Made by a program: the position numbers and the translations under genes. From contig OY730443.1 in assembly GCA_963422705.1 (NCBI GenBank), forward strand, positions 682,001 through 746,000: 64,000 bases of DNA, read 5' to 3'. Below the pieces are notes generated by a model. That model ran no database searches. It was not told the origin of the DNA and worked only from the letters and a program-made list of their open reading frames with translations. The number at the start of each line of letters is the position of its first letter. Positions within the stretch are counted from its first letter, which is position 1. This DNA is from G963422705 sp963422705. Its GTDB lineage: Bacteria > Poribacteria > WGA-4E > WGA-3G. This document shows positions 41,903 through 51,102 of the stretch, piece after piece.

Positions 41903-43120
41903 ATGCCTGAAAACCAGTTAAAGGTCCGGGCCGCGCACTGCGACTATCGTGCAACCGAAGAGGAAATTTATCAAACCCTCCGCCGTATCACAGAACCGTT
42001 GACGCGTGCGTGGCGCCCGATTGAGAACGCGAAGAAAGTGGTTCTCAAATTCAACATGATGAAACCGCACGAACGGATTATCTACTACGAAGGACGACGG
42101 CGGGAATTGGTAGATGATGCCGTATGCCGCGCCGTACTCCGGTTAATCAAGGAACACACCACCGCTCAACTTATTGTCACCGATACGAATCCGTATACCC
42201 ATGGGCACCGGATGCCGCCCGGATTCAATTATGAGCATCATCTCAAAGAGTTCGACGTGCAGTTCGTTGATTCCAATCTACCCCCGTTTAAGTCCTACGA
42301 TGTTCCGGGTGGCGGTTGCATGTTCGAACGGTATATCCTCAGTGCCTGTTTTGACGATGCGGACGCGGTTGTTTCTGTCGCAAAAATGAAGAATCATGCC
42401 TTCATGGGTATCACCTTATGCACGAAGAATCTCTTCGGTTTGCCCCCTATGTTGCTACCGGAAGGCAGAACGCGGAGTTACTACCATCACCTGATTCGCC
42501 TCTCCTATGTGCTCCCCGATCTTGCCCTCATCACCAGGCCATGCCTCAATATTATCGACGCACTCACGGGGCAGTGGGGGCGAGAATGGGGCGGCGAAGG
42601 CAGAATCTGTAACGCCCTCATTGCAGGAGAGCACCCGATAGCGACAGATGCCGTCGGGATGCACCTGATGGGACATGAACCCGCATCGGATTGGCCGACA
42701 CCACCATTCAAACGCGATAGAAACCATCTCCTGATTGCCGCCCAGCGCGGATACGGCACAGTCAACCTGAACGAGATTGATTGGGAGAGTGAAGTCACGG
42801 CGCCACTTGCCGAGTTTGATTCTGTTGAGACGGACACCCCACAAACGGTGGCGAATTGGCGACGAACCACCTGTGAACAAGCGTTAGTCTATCTCGAAAA
42901 CCAGAAGCAGCTCATTGAACGGTATCGAGACGATTTTATCTACATGCAAGGGGGCGAAGTCGTCTGGAGCGGGCCGGATCCTTCCAATTTAGGGAGCCGC
43001 CGACAACTCAGTGGAGAGAAAAAAGACAGCGCACTCTGGCTGAAACTCGTCGATGCGGAGGAGCACGAAGGCGAGCGATTTAACGTCTATGAGGAGTGCC
43101 TCAAGCATTTCGCTGCCTAA
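41903..43120 (+). CDS. DUF362 domain protein
   Basis: A 405-residue protein of the DUF362 family: VVLKFNMMKPHERIIYYEGR, SVAKMKNHAFMGITLCTKNL with FGLPP, and IIDALTGQWGREWGGEGRIC followed by ALIAGEHPIATDAVGMHLMG. These are the core motifs of the family, some members of which carry ferredoxin domains; none is present here. Function unknown; it is frequent in Planctomycetota-like and Poribacteria-like genomes. It has its own promoter and a good ribosome site, and is convergent with the dehydrogenase downstream. Confidence 0.9.
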   Translation: MPENQLKVRAAHCDYRATEEEIYQTLRRITEPLTRAWRPIENAKKVVLKFNMMKPHERIIYYEGRRRELVDDAVCRAVLRLIKEHTTAQLIVTDTNPYTHGHRMPPGFNYEHHLKEFDVQFVDSNLPPFKSYDVPGGGCMFERYILSACFDDADAVVSVAKMKNHAFMGITLCTKNLFGLPPMLLPEGRTRSYYHHLIRLSYVLPDLALITRPCLNIIDALTGQWGREWGGEGRICNALIAGEHPIATDAVGMHLMGHEPASDWPTPPFKRDRNHLLIAAQRGYGTVNLNEIDWESEVTAPLAEFDSVETDTPQTVANWRRTTCEQALVYLENQKQLIERYRDDFIYMQGGEVVWSGPDPSNLGSRRQLSGEKKDSALWLKLVDAEEHEGERFNVYEECLKHFAA

Positions 43121-43151
43121 TCCTACCAAGAAATTGTTAAACAACTCGTGT

Positions 43152-43175
43152 CACTCCGATAAAAATGGAGGAGTG
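43152..43175. terminator. Hairpin between convergent genes
   Basis: CACTCC (43152-43157) and GGAGTG (43170-43175) form a 6-bp stem between the stops of the DUF362 gene and the leftward dehydrogenase gene. It could serve both strands, but no T run is clear on either. Confidence 0.35.
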
Positions 43176-43231
43176 CAGTGAACGAATCATTAAGCTCCCC
43201 TGTCTTAAGTTCCGACACTTGCACTTTTCCG

Positions 43232-44248
43232 TTATTCTTTCCAATCCAGAACAACACCGGTGTAAACGTTCGGTTCGTTGAGAAGGCCATCGTAGGCACG
43301 TTTGATTTCCTTAGGCTTTAGACGATGCGAAACGAGGGATTCAACGTCTAACTGCCCCCGTGCCATCCAATCAAAGATGCATTGCTGCTTGCTGAACTGT
43401 GACGTGCGATTGCCAGTGTCAGGATACATCGGCACACACCACTCTAGCGCACCGCGAATAGTAATCCATCGCAGGTGCGTTTCAGAGAGGAGTTCTGTTA
43501 AGTCACCGTGGACAGAGACACGGGGTGAGCCTAAGATAATTAGCTGCCCATGATTTGCAGTAGCCTGGAGTGCCTCCATCACAACGCCACTGTGTCCGAC
43601 AGCATCTACGGTGATAGCCCCCAATTCTCCATGAGTCAGTTCTTCAATCTGCGCGTGTACTGCATTCCCACCGACGGTATGCTGAATCCCGCACTGCTTT
43701 GCGAGCACGCGCCTCTCATGAACCGGGTCCACCCCGATGACACGGCATCCGTGTATCTGAAAAAGCTGTGCTGCCAGATTGCCGACGAGTCCCATTCCGA
43801 AGATAATTACCCACGGATTCGTCGGAATTTCGGCGACGACGATAGCCGTCATTGCGACACCTGCCATCCGTGAGGCGGCCACGACTGCCGGGGCGATGGC
43901 ATCGCTCACAGGAGCGACGAGCCGCTCTTGAGAATACCGAACGGTGGAAGCATGCCGTCCGTAGGTAAACACTCGTTCACCCGGAGCTATTCGGTTTACA
44001 CCCGTTCCGATTGCCCGCACGATGCCAACGTTGGCATAGCCGGAACGCCAAGGATACGCGCACCACGCCCCTTTCTGAAAAACTTTGGGTTCTCTACCGG
44101 TATAGTTTGCCAATTCGGTACCGCTGCTGATAAACGTATATTCCGTGTCTATCAGCAGCTCATTCGGTGCGAGTACCGGTACCTCAATTTCGCTGTCCTG
44201 CAACTCAACTTGGTTCTGCGCAGTTACAACAACTTCTCTTAGTCTCAT
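43232..44248 (-). CDS. Medium-chain dehydrogenase without catalytic zinc ligands
   Basis: A 338-residue member of the MDR superfamily. The usual zinc Cys is replaced: TEYTFISSGTELANYTGREP has Ser-Gly-Thr-Glu where zinc enzymes have CGSD. The NAD fold is VIIFGMGLVGNLAAQLFQIH. This type resembles zinc-free dehydrogenases often linked with inositol, sugar or bacteriochlorophyll (BchC-like) metabolism. Its start overlaps the stop of the DUF202 gene by four bases, so it is second in a coupled pair. Confidence 0.85.
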   Translation of the reverse strand: MRLREVVVTAQNQVELQDSEIEVPVLAPNELLIDTEYTFISSGTELANYTGREPKVFQKGAWCAYPWRSGYANVGIVRAIGTGVNRIAPGERVFTYGRHASTVRYSQERLVAPVSDAIAPAVVAASRMAGVAMTAIVVAEIPTNPWVIIFGMGLVGNLAAQLFQIHGCRVIGVDPVHERRVLAKQCGIQHTVGGNAVHAQIEELTHGELGAITVDAVGHSGVVMEALQATANHGQLIILGSPRVSVHGDLTELLSETHLRWITIRGALEWCVPMYPDTGNRTSQFSKQQCIFDWMARGQLDVESLVSHRLKPKEIKRAYDGLLNEPNVYTGVVLDWKE

Positions 44249-44580
44249 TGCTGATTTTCATCTCCCAATTCTTTTTGTTTTATCTCGCGAATGAGTGTTT
44301 GCATGCGTTTATACCTAACGAGTCCGACAAAAAAGGTGGCGATGCCCAATAAAATGAAGATAACACCGATCCCCCTAACGATTGGTGAGCTAAATATGTT
44401 CAGCTCTGCAAATGCTAACCCGGCAACAAAAAGCGTCAGCGCGGTGCGGATATAGGCGAGGAATGTGCGCTCATTTGCGAGAATTGTTCTGTCTGCCGCC
44501 AGATGATCGCGCAGAATGAGTTGTTCTTCGAAATTTTTGTAGGGTGTTGATTTATCCAACGTACACACCATCCTTTTCAA
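44245..44580 (-). CDS. DUF202 family small membrane protein
   Basis: A 111-residue protein with three membrane helices. LANERTFLAYIRTALTLFVA is the diagnostic YidH/DUF202 motif, followed by IVRGIGVIFILLGIATFFVG. The family's function is unknown. It is first in a coupled two-gene leftward unit with the zinc-free dehydrogenase. Start ATG 44580 is the first in-frame Met; a second Met lies three codons later. Confidence 0.88.
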   Translation of the reverse strand: MKRMVCTLDKSTPYKNFEEQLILRDHLAADRTILANERTFLAYIRTALTLFVAGLAFAELNIFSSPIVRGIGVIFILLGIATFFVGLVRYKRMQTLIREIKQKELGDENQQ

Positions 44581-44725
44581 TCATTGTAGCGCATTCCAAT
44601 TAAATTGGCAATTGTTAATAACGCCCAATTTTTTGTGAAAGAATCTCCTTAGCACGCCACCGCTATTTGTAGAATTCATTGTCCATCTCCGTCTATTCGC
44701 GGCCCAGACAAAAAACGAATTTTCC

Positions 44726-44754
44726 TTGAAAGCGGGAGGGCTGCATGCTATACT
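44726..44754 (+). promoter_or_regulatory. Sigma70-type promoter of the haem-oxygenase-fold gene
   Basis: TTGAAA (44726-44731) and TATACT (44749-44754) with a 17-base spacer. Transcription would start near 44761, exactly where the CATCACG/CGTGATG inverted repeat begins. Confidence 0.65.
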
Positions 44755-44760
44755 ATAGCA

Positions 44761-44778
44761 CATCACGCAGACGTGATG
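44761..44778. promoter_or_regulatory. Inverted repeat at the transcription start, possible operator
   Basis: CATCACG (44761-44767) and CGTGATG (44772-44778) are perfect 7-bp arms with a 4-base spacer, at the predicted +1. Its position suits a repressor site or a stabilising 5' mRNA hairpin. It overlaps the GTG-ATG codons at 44773, which weakens those as starts. Confidence 0.5.
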
Positions 44779-44829
44779 GAATTCGCGATGTGCCCGAAAA
44801 TACTAAAAAAGAAGAATGGAGTAAAGACT

Positions 44830-45423
44830 TTGATAGATATCAAGCAACGGTTAGAGAGAAAAATCACCGATTATAACTTACTTAATCACCCATTCTACCA
44901 AGCGTGGAATGTTGGAGAATTGTCACTCGAAGCACTGCGCTGTTACGCCCGTGAGTACGGCGCCTTCATTGCAACCATACCGGCCGGATGGAAGAACTTG
45001 GAGGAGGACGATATTGCAGAAGAAGAAACGGAACACATTGAAATGTGGGAAGACTTCGCTAATGGGCTCGATACCGGAATCTCTGAACCGCAGATACCCC
45101 AGGTGAAAGCCTTGCTGCAGGTAGCAGATGAGCTCTTCTCCCAACCCACCACGGCATTAGGCGCGCTTTACGCTTTTGAAGCACAACAGCCCGCAACAGC
45201 CCAATCAAAACTCACAGGATTAAAACAGTTCTATCTACTCCCTGAGACGGTGGAACCCTATTTTGAAACGCATTCGCACAACGAACATGAGACGGAAAAA
45301 TTGCTCGTCCGAATCGAGGCATTGCCTGCGGCATCCCATACCACTATCGTGCAAGCATGTGAGCAGATGAGTAGTGCCTTATGGAATGCACTTTCCGGAA
45401 TTTACAATGCCGAACGCGCATGA
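44830..45423 (+). CDS. Haem-oxygenase-fold protein of the TenA/PqqC/CADD-like group
   Basis: About 197 residues from TTG 44830, which has GGAG at 44818-44821; the earlier GTG/ATG at 44773 would begin inside an operator-like repeat. The helical-bundle family motifs are NHPFYQAWNVGELSLEALRC, then EEETEHIEMWEDF (Glu/His ligands), LYAFEAQQPATAQSKLTGLK (Glu ligand and Lys) and FETHSHNEHETEKLL. CADD-like members are di-metal oxidases that make para-aminobenzoate from their own Tyr. Here the last block has HxxxE, but the usual final His is Thr, so the metal site may differ or be lost. The next gene overlaps its end. Confidence 0.8.
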   Translation: MIDIKQRLERKITDYNLLNHPFYQAWNVGELSLEALRCYAREYGAFIATIPAGWKNLEEDDIAEEETEHIEMWEDFANGLDTGISEPQIPQVKALLQVADELFSQPTTALGALYAFEAQQPATAQSKLTGLKQFYLLPETVEPYFETHSHNEHETEKLLVRIEALPAASHTTIVQACEQMSSALWNALSGIYNAERA

Positions 45424-45793
45424 GACGGTAATCGCGTACTTTGACGCGCTCATTGCAAAAGATGCTGAAACCCTCATTGCGGCGATGCTTCATACCGAAC
45501 ACTATGTTAAAATCGGTACTGATGAAGACGAAGTGGTTGAAGGGCACGCCGGCATTGCCGACTATTATCGAAACCACGTCGCAAGTACTGAGGATTTCAG
45601 CATTACCGTTATCACCCTTGAGGTTCAGGAACGAGATACAATCGCGTGGTTCTATACTCAACAGCGCTGGCGACTCAAATGGCAAGGCACACCAGAAGAA
45701 TTCACGATGCGTATGACAGGCGTGTTGGAACGGCGTGACGCAGTTTGGAAATTTGTCCAAATCCATGCTTCAATTGGTGTTTCCGGTTCCTAA
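45407..45793 (+). CDS. SnoaL-like/NTF2-fold small protein
   Basis: About 128 residues from ATG 45407, overlapping the previous gene by 17 bases; GTG 45374 gives a longer overlap and is less likely. The pattern VIAYFDALIAKDAETLIAAM, then VEGHAGIADYYRNHV and FTMRMTGVLERRDAVWKFVQ, followed by IHASIG, is the SnoaL_3/DUF4440 cone-like fold. Such proteins are small enzymes or binding modules with varied ligands. The overlap with the haem-oxygenase-fold gene suggests joint translation and possibly joint function. Confidence 0.85.
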   Translation: MPNAHETVIAYFDALIAKDAETLIAAMLHTEHYVKIGTDEDEVVEGHAGIADYYRNHVASTEDFSITVITLEVQERDTIAWFYTQQRWRLKWQGTPEEFTMRMTGVLERRDAVWKFVQIHASIGVSGS

Positions 45794-45934
45794 TTCTATC
45801 TCACAAAAAAGCTAGCGTCTGCTTTACCGCTCCAGCGGAACAGTCTATTTATAGAATGCGTGTTTGTAGCAAAAAAATATATTATCTATTAGGATATCTC
45901 CAGGGGAATCGTATCGCGAAAAAGGAGGCACGCT

Positions 45935-46195
45935 TTGGAAAAAATTCGTGAACTGGCCTCGCTGTTAGAATCAGGCATTGAGGACTACGATGCACAACTC
46001 AAGCTCCTTCAGGCAGAACGGTTAAAATATATCCGCCTCTCAATAACCAATGCATTTGGCACCGCGGACGGAGAATCTAAAGACTCTTGGCTCCTTCACA
46101 TGAAGCAACTTGAAGATTCGTTAGCATTACGGCATGATGCCCTGCAACATGCAATTCGGGCAGCGGGCAACGACATACGAAAAGAGGAAGAATGA
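45935..46195 (+). CDS. Small helical protein of unknown function
   Basis: An 86-residue acidic, helical peptide (about residues 1-30 and 55-86 are heptad-like, e.g. IRELASLLESGIEDYDAQLK) without a family I recognise. TTG 45935 has a strong AAGGAGG upstream, and the stop overlaps the next start by four bases, so it is a real gene coupled to the TPR-FG-GAP protein. No membrane segment. Confidence 0.75.
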   Translation: MEKIRELASLLESGIEDYDAQLKLLQAERLKYIRLSITNAFGTADGESKDSWLLHMKQLEDSLALRHDALQHAIRAAGNDIRKEEE

Positions 46196-49100
46196 TAATG
46201 TCTTCTTTATCTTATTCAAAACAGAATCTCTTTGTATTGTCAGTAATTGCATTAATGTCCCTATTTTTCGTAGCTGCCTTGGTGGCACAAACCGAGAACG
46301 ATGCGAATACAATTGAGGCTGCAATCCGGTATCAGAATCTGGGATTAGCGTACCTTGAGGAATCTCAACCTTCCAAGGCGGTTACGTCGTTTAAATCCCT
46401 AATTGAACTTTTACCGGATGAGGGCATCGGCTACGGAAACCTCGCCGTCGCGTATCTACGGTTACAACAAACGGATACCGCTGAGATATGGGTAAAGCGC
46501 GGCATTCAAGCGGTACCGATGGATAGCCAGCTGCACTTTATCTTGTCGGAAATCTATCAGGTACAAGGAAACAGTAGACAAGCAATTGACTCGATACAGG
46601 AAGCGGTGCGGCTTAATCCTGATGAATTGGAGTTTCGATACAAACTGGTGCGCCACTACCTCGGACAGCGGAAAAATCCTGAGGCATTAGATGAGGCAGT
46701 AGGGCACTTAAAAGTACTCCATTCGCAATCGCCAGCGAATATTGTAATCCTTTTGAAGCTGGCCCAGGCACTTTTGGCACAACCTGAGGTAGAATCTCTG
46801 GAAGTCAAAAACCTCTGCATGGAGTTGAACGCCCTCTTATGGGATACCGATGCCGAAAAGCTAAAATACCTCACGGACGGCATCGCGTTGCTTGAGCAAG
46901 GCGACATCAAAACCGCATCCCGAAACCTGCGAATTTTTGAAAACTTACACCGCGCAACACCACGATATCAACAAGGCATCGGTGAATTGGTGACAAACAT
47001 CTTGGGGCATCCGATAGAAACGTTCTCTCCCGGTTTCAAGTCGAGACTAGTTGCCAAAAGGAAAGAACCTACTCCAGTGCAATTTGTGGATTCAGATATC
47101 GGGCTTCTTAACATTCGAACCCAAACTGAGGGGGCCGCACTTTCTCTCATTGATTACGACAACGATGGGGACTTAGAACTTTACCTAACGCCGCTTGGAA
47201 TGCTTTTCCACAATGACGATGGGAAGTTTATCCGGACTTCCGAATTTCCTGAAGGTGCTTCACAGCCAAACACGGCTGCATTCGCCGATATGAATAAAGA
47301 TGGGATACAAGAACTTCTATTGAAAACCGCAACCGGCATAACGCTTGGACGATGGGGGGAAGACGGGAAGTGGATAGCCTCTGAAATCGTGCGATATGCA
47401 GATGATGACAAATCAGGTGCTTTACCCCTATTATTACCGGTTGACTACGAGCACGATGGCGACTTGGACATATTTACAAGTCACACCGTTCTTGAAATGT
47501 ATCGAAATAACGGCGATGGCACGTTCATAGCGGTTGGAGAGCAGACATTTCTTAACGCAGAAACCGCCGCCGGTGCTACGGACGCGCGCTTCGCAGATTT
47601 TGATGACGATGGTGACATTGATATCTTTGTGATTCACACTGAGACTGGATGCACTTTGTGGGACAATCTCCGCCAAGGTAGACTCCGTGCCTTAACAACC
47701 GAAACCGGAATTCCACAGGTGCCTCAATACACCACAGTCGCTGCGGCCGACTTTAATAATGACGGAAACACCGATATATTCTTAAGCACCGCAGTTCGCT
47801 CCTATCTCTATCTCAATCGAGGGGACGGCAGTTTTGTACAGGATACGCGCTCACAGGCGGTTAATGACGTAACTGGACGCGATGCGCATTTTCTGGACTA
47901 CGATAACGACGGCTTTCTCGATCTTTGGGTTATCGGCGCAGAACGCCTTTTCCTATTCCGGAACGATGGAAGCGGAAGATTCGAGACACGCTCCGAACTG
48001 CTTGCCGCACATGCAGGGGGCGTCAGCGGAACCGTGGGGGATTACGACAATGACGGAGACATCGACATTTTTTACGTCGACAACGATGGACATCCGCGTG
48101 CCCTAAGAAACAATGGTGGCAATCTCAATAGTTGGATACAGGTGAAACTGGAGGGTATCACCGCAGGAAATAATAAAATTAATAGAAACGGTATCGGCTC
48201 AAAACTGGAGGTTAAAGTCGACGGGCTGTATCAATTGCAGTACGTGTCACAACCGGTTTCGCATTTCGGGTTGGGCGCATCTGACGAGGCGGATGTCGTC
48301 AGGGTTGTCTGGACAAATGGCGTGCCGCAAAACGTTATTAAACCTAAGGCGAGACAGCAGATATTGGAAAAGCAGATATTGAAAGGTTCTTGTCCGTTTT
48401 TGTACGTTTACGATGGTGAACGTTATCAATTCGTGACAGACTTGCTCTGGCGCGCCCCGCTTGGGCTTATCACCTCTATGGGTTTTATTGCCCCGGATGA
48501 GACAAAGGATTTTGTCAAAATCTCCGGCTCACAAATCCAGCCAAAGTCGGGTAAATATATCCTGAAAATCACCGAAGAACTCTGGGAAACCGCCTATTTT
48601 GATATGGTAAAATTGATAGCCGTTGACCATCCGGTAGGGACGGGTATCTTTGTCAATGAACAATACACCCCTCCGCCCTTTGCTGAATTCAAGATTTACG
48701 GCGTCGCCGAAAAACGGCACCCGAAAGCCGCTTTCACACATCAAGGTACTGAGGTTTCCGATGCATTGCGGACGTTTGATTACCGCTACGCCGTTGAGCA
48801 TGAACCCGGCATCCACCAGGGAGTTGTAGCGCCACACGCCATCATCCTCGACTTGGGGGATGTTCCAAATGACACGCCGCTGGTACTTTTCCTAACAGGG
48901 TGGATTTTCCCAACGGATACCAGCATCAACGTATCGCTTTTCCAGAATCCGTCGGTGAGCCCCCGTTTTCCGTCAATCGCGGTGAAGAATCACATGCAAG
49001 AATGGGAACCCGTGATAGATATGATAGGGTTACCCGCCGGCAAAAACAAGACTATTACCGTGGATTTAACCGGTAAATTCCTGTCGGATGAGAGGCTGGT

Positions 49101-49677
49101 TCGGATTGAAACAGACTTGCAAATTTATTGGGATGCGGTGTTTTTCACCGTTGGGCGACAGGAGGTACCGACGCAAATCACGGAACTGAATCCAGATAGT
49201 GCGGAACTGCACTACCGCGGTTTTTCTGAAATGTACCGCCCGACGCCTCACGCGCCACACCTCTTCGATTACAAAAAAGTGACGACAGCTGGAAAGTGGC
49301 GAGACATTGCCGGGTATTATACACGCTACGGTGATGTCACCCCTTTATTGCAAGAGATTGACGATATGTACGTTATCCTCAACGCGGGCGACGAAATCAC
49401 GGTTGAATTTGATGAATCGCGCTTGCCGGAGCTCAAGGCTGGATGGAAGCGCGATTTTGTTTTATTTAGCGACGGATGGGACAAAGATGGCGACATCAAT
49501 ACCGTCACTTCGCAGACAGTGACACCGCTGCCGTTTCACGGAATGTCCGAGTATCCATACCCGGATACAGAAAATTACCCTGACGATGTGATGCATCGAC
49601 GATATCGGCTTAAGTACAATACGCGGCGTGTTACCCACCGATTACCGCCGTTACCAGCGGAACAAAAATCGGATTAA
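46192..49677 (+). CDS. TPR + FG-GAP/VCBS + ASPIC/UnbV fusion protein with a long C-terminal region
   Basis: A 1161-residue exported protein. N-terminal signal anchor (LFVLSVIALMSLFFVAALVA), about five TPR units (residues ~40-260), then FG-GAP blades with D-x-D-x-DG motifs (DYDNDGDLELYL, DYEHDGDLDIFT, DFDDDGDIDIFV, DFNNDGNTDIFL, DYDNDGFLDLWV, DYDNDGDIDIFY; residues ~310-640), then an ASPIC/UnbV domain (GIGSKLEVKV, VSHFGLGASDEADVVRVVW; ~660-720). A further ~430 residues follow, beta-rich, starting VYDGERYQFVTDLLWRAPLG. The split version at 1-2467 has no such C-terminal part. Starts at 46192 or 46198 are both possible, with GAGGAAG upstream. Confidence 0.92.
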   Translation: MIMSSLSYSKQNLFVLSVIALMSLFFVAALVAQTENDANTIEAAIRYQNLGLAYLEESQPSKAVTSFKSLIELLPDEGIGYGNLAVAYLRLQQTDTAEIWVKRGIQAVPMDSQLHFILSEIYQVQGNSRQAIDSIQEAVRLNPDELEFRYKLVRHYLGQRKNPEALDEAVGHLKVLHSQSPANIVILLKLAQALLAQPEVESLEVKNLCMELNALLWDTDAEKLKYLTDGIALLEQGDIKTASRNLRIFENLHRATPRYQQGIGELVTNILGHPIETFSPGFKSRLVAKRKEPTPVQFVDSDIGLLNIRTQTEGAALSLIDYDNDGDLELYLTPLGMLFHNDDGKFIRTSEFPEGASQPNTAAFADMNKDGIQELLLKTATGITLGRWGEDGKWIASEIVRYADDDKSGALPLLLPVDYEHDGDLDIFTSHTVLEMYRNNGDGTFIAVGEQTFLNAETAAGATDARFADFDDDGDIDIFVIHTETGCTLWDNLRQGRLRALTTETGIPQVPQYTTVAAADFNNDGNTDIFLSTAVRSYLYLNRGDGSFVQDTRSQAVNDVTGRDAHFLDYDNDGFLDLWVIGAERLFLFRNDGSGRFETRSELLAAHAGGVSGTVGDYDNDGDIDIFYVDNDGHPRALRNNGGNLNSWIQVKLEGITAGNNKINRNGIGSKLEVKVDGLYQLQYVSQPVSHFGLGASDEADVVRVVWTNGVPQNVIKPKARQQILEKQILKGSCPFLYVYDGERYQFVTDLLWRAPLGLITSMGFIAPDETKDFVKISGSQIQPKSGKYILKITEELWETAYFDMVKLIAVDHPVGTGIFVNEQYTPPPFAEFKIYGVAEKRHPKAAFTHQGTEVSDALRTFDYRYAVEHEPGIHQGVVAPHAIILDLGDVPNDTPLVLFLTGWIFPTDTSINVSLFQNPSVSPRFPSIAVKNHMQEWEPVIDMIGLPAGKNKTITVDLTGKFLSDERLVRIETDLQIYWDAVFFTVGRQEVPTQITELNPDSAELHYRGFSEMYRPTPHAPHLFDYKKVTTAGKWRDIAGYYTRYGDVTPLLQEIDDMYVILNAGDEITVEFDESRLPELKAGWKRDFVLFSDGWDKDGDINTVTSQTVTPLPFHGMSEYPYPDTENYPDDVMHRRYRLKYNTRRVTHRLPPLPAEQKSD

Positions 49678-49692
49678 TTTTATCTCTTAATA

Positions 49693-50865
49693 TTATTCTT
49701 TCCGGCCAATTTTTCCGATTCGACACAACGGAAAATAAAGACAACCCGTCGCGATAACTAAAATACTAGCCAAAATCGGATAAGGATATGCATCGATTTC
49801 ATAGAGCCACCCTCCGAGAAGGGGGCCCAAGATTCGTCCCAAACTCAAGAAAGCATCCATGATGCCAATGGCGGTGCCTTGCCCAATCCGCGTCTGCTTA
49901 GAAATCCACGAGGTATTGGTGGGCCGAATTAGTTGGTTCCCGCAGGCTGCGATAGTCAGATACACCGTGAGGCTCAAAAATGCGGTTGCCCGCGGTAGGA
50001 GTGCCATTCCTAACGCGTTGAACAACATCCCGGCGATGATGAGTTTTTGTTCCCCTAACCAATGAATCAGTCTACCCAGAAAACCGCCTTGTAATGGTAC
50101 TACAAACGCACCCATCACCATGAACATCCATCCCATCTCTTTTTGCCCATATCCCCATCCCTGTTGAATAAAAAGCGGGAACGTGGCTTCAAGCCCGGAA
50201 AAACTGAAGGTTGTGAAAAACGCGACAAGAAATAGTGAATTCAACGGTGATTTTAACGTTGCCCACCGGAATATTTCTCGCGGTTTTATCCATTCGTGTA
50301 CATCTCCCTTACCTATGCGTTGTTGTAGCGATTCCGGCAATAGACTCAGCACGAAGAGAAAGGTGAGCAGCGACAAGCCGCCGGCTACAAAGAACGGGAT
50401 GTCGTGTCGCCCCATCACACCGCCGATGGCTGGGCCGAGGATGAAACCGAGTCCCATCGCGGCACCCATCAGCCCCATCCCCTTCGCACGTTCCTCTTCT
50501 GTTGTCACGTCCGCTACGTACGCCATCACGGTTGGAAGCACAGCCGATGAAGCTACCCCGGCTGCACTGCGGGCGATAAAGAGCCACGGATAACTTTTAG
50601 CGAAACCGAACGCGACGAGCGCAGCAGCGTTGCCGACTAAGCCGAGCAGAATGAGCGGTTTTCTTCCGTACCTGTCGGATAATCTCCCCCACACCGGAGC
50701 AAAGAGTAATTGCATGCCTGAGTAGACAGATAGAAGGACAGCAATTTGAGTGGGTGTCGCGCCGACATCGTCAGCGTAATAGGCGAGATTGGGAATGATG
50801 ATGCCGAATCCGAGCATCACAAAAAAGAGGGTTAAGAACAGCAGTAGGAGTCGCGATTTTTCCAT
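49693..50865 (-). CDS. MFS drug/metabolite efflux-type transporter
   Basis: A 390-residue major facilitator with about 12 membrane helices. The loop 2-3 motif A is APVWGRLSDRYGRKPLILLG, the DHA1-type motif C GFILGPAIGGVM, and a second motif A-like LGRILGPLLGGWL lies in the C-terminal half. These fit the H+-coupled DHA1 efflux group (TetA/Bcr-like). It is divergent from dnaE and has a consensus promoter. Substrate unknown. Confidence 0.92.
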   Translation of the reverse strand: MEKSRLLLLFLTLFFVMLGFGIIIPNLAYYADDVGATPTQIAVLLSVYSGMQLLFAPVWGRLSDRYGRKPLILLGLVGNAAALVAFGFAKSYPWLFIARSAAGVASSAVLPTVMAYVADVTTEEERAKGMGLMGAAMGLGFILGPAIGGVMGRHDIPFFVAGGLSLLTFLFVLSLLPESLQQRIGKGDVHEWIKPREIFRWATLKSPLNSLFLVAFFTTFSFSGLEATFPLFIQQGWGYGQKEMGWMFMVMGAFVVPLQGGFLGRLIHWLGEQKLIIAGMLFNALGMALLPRATAFLSLTVYLTIAACGNQLIRPTNTSWISKQTRIGQGTAIGIMDAFLSLGRILGPLLGGWLYEIDAYPYPILASILVIATGCLYFPLCRIGKIGRKE

Positions 50866-50910
50866 AGAAAATAGATATTGTGCCTGAACAATATTATACG
50901 GTATTTATCT

Positions 50911-50940
50911 ATTATAGCAAGTTTGACTGTGTTCTGTCAA
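50911..50940 (-). promoter_or_regulatory. Consensus sigma70 promoter of the MFS gene
   Basis: Read leftward, perfect TTGACA (50940-50935) and perfect TATAAT (50916-50911) with an 18-base spacer. Transcription would start near 50904, about 40 bases before the start codon at 50865. Confidence 0.75.
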
Positions 50941-51102
50941 TGTTAAAGCTGCGCGCAGCGTTTCCGGAGGACAGTGATGAAATCCGCCTGAAATTTTTAT
51001 GGAAATTTGTATGCAATTTCTGTTATCATGGTAATTATCAAATTCATTTTTACCCATCTGACAAACTTCAAGCATTCATAACCGAATTAAAGTGGAGGCA
51101 TC

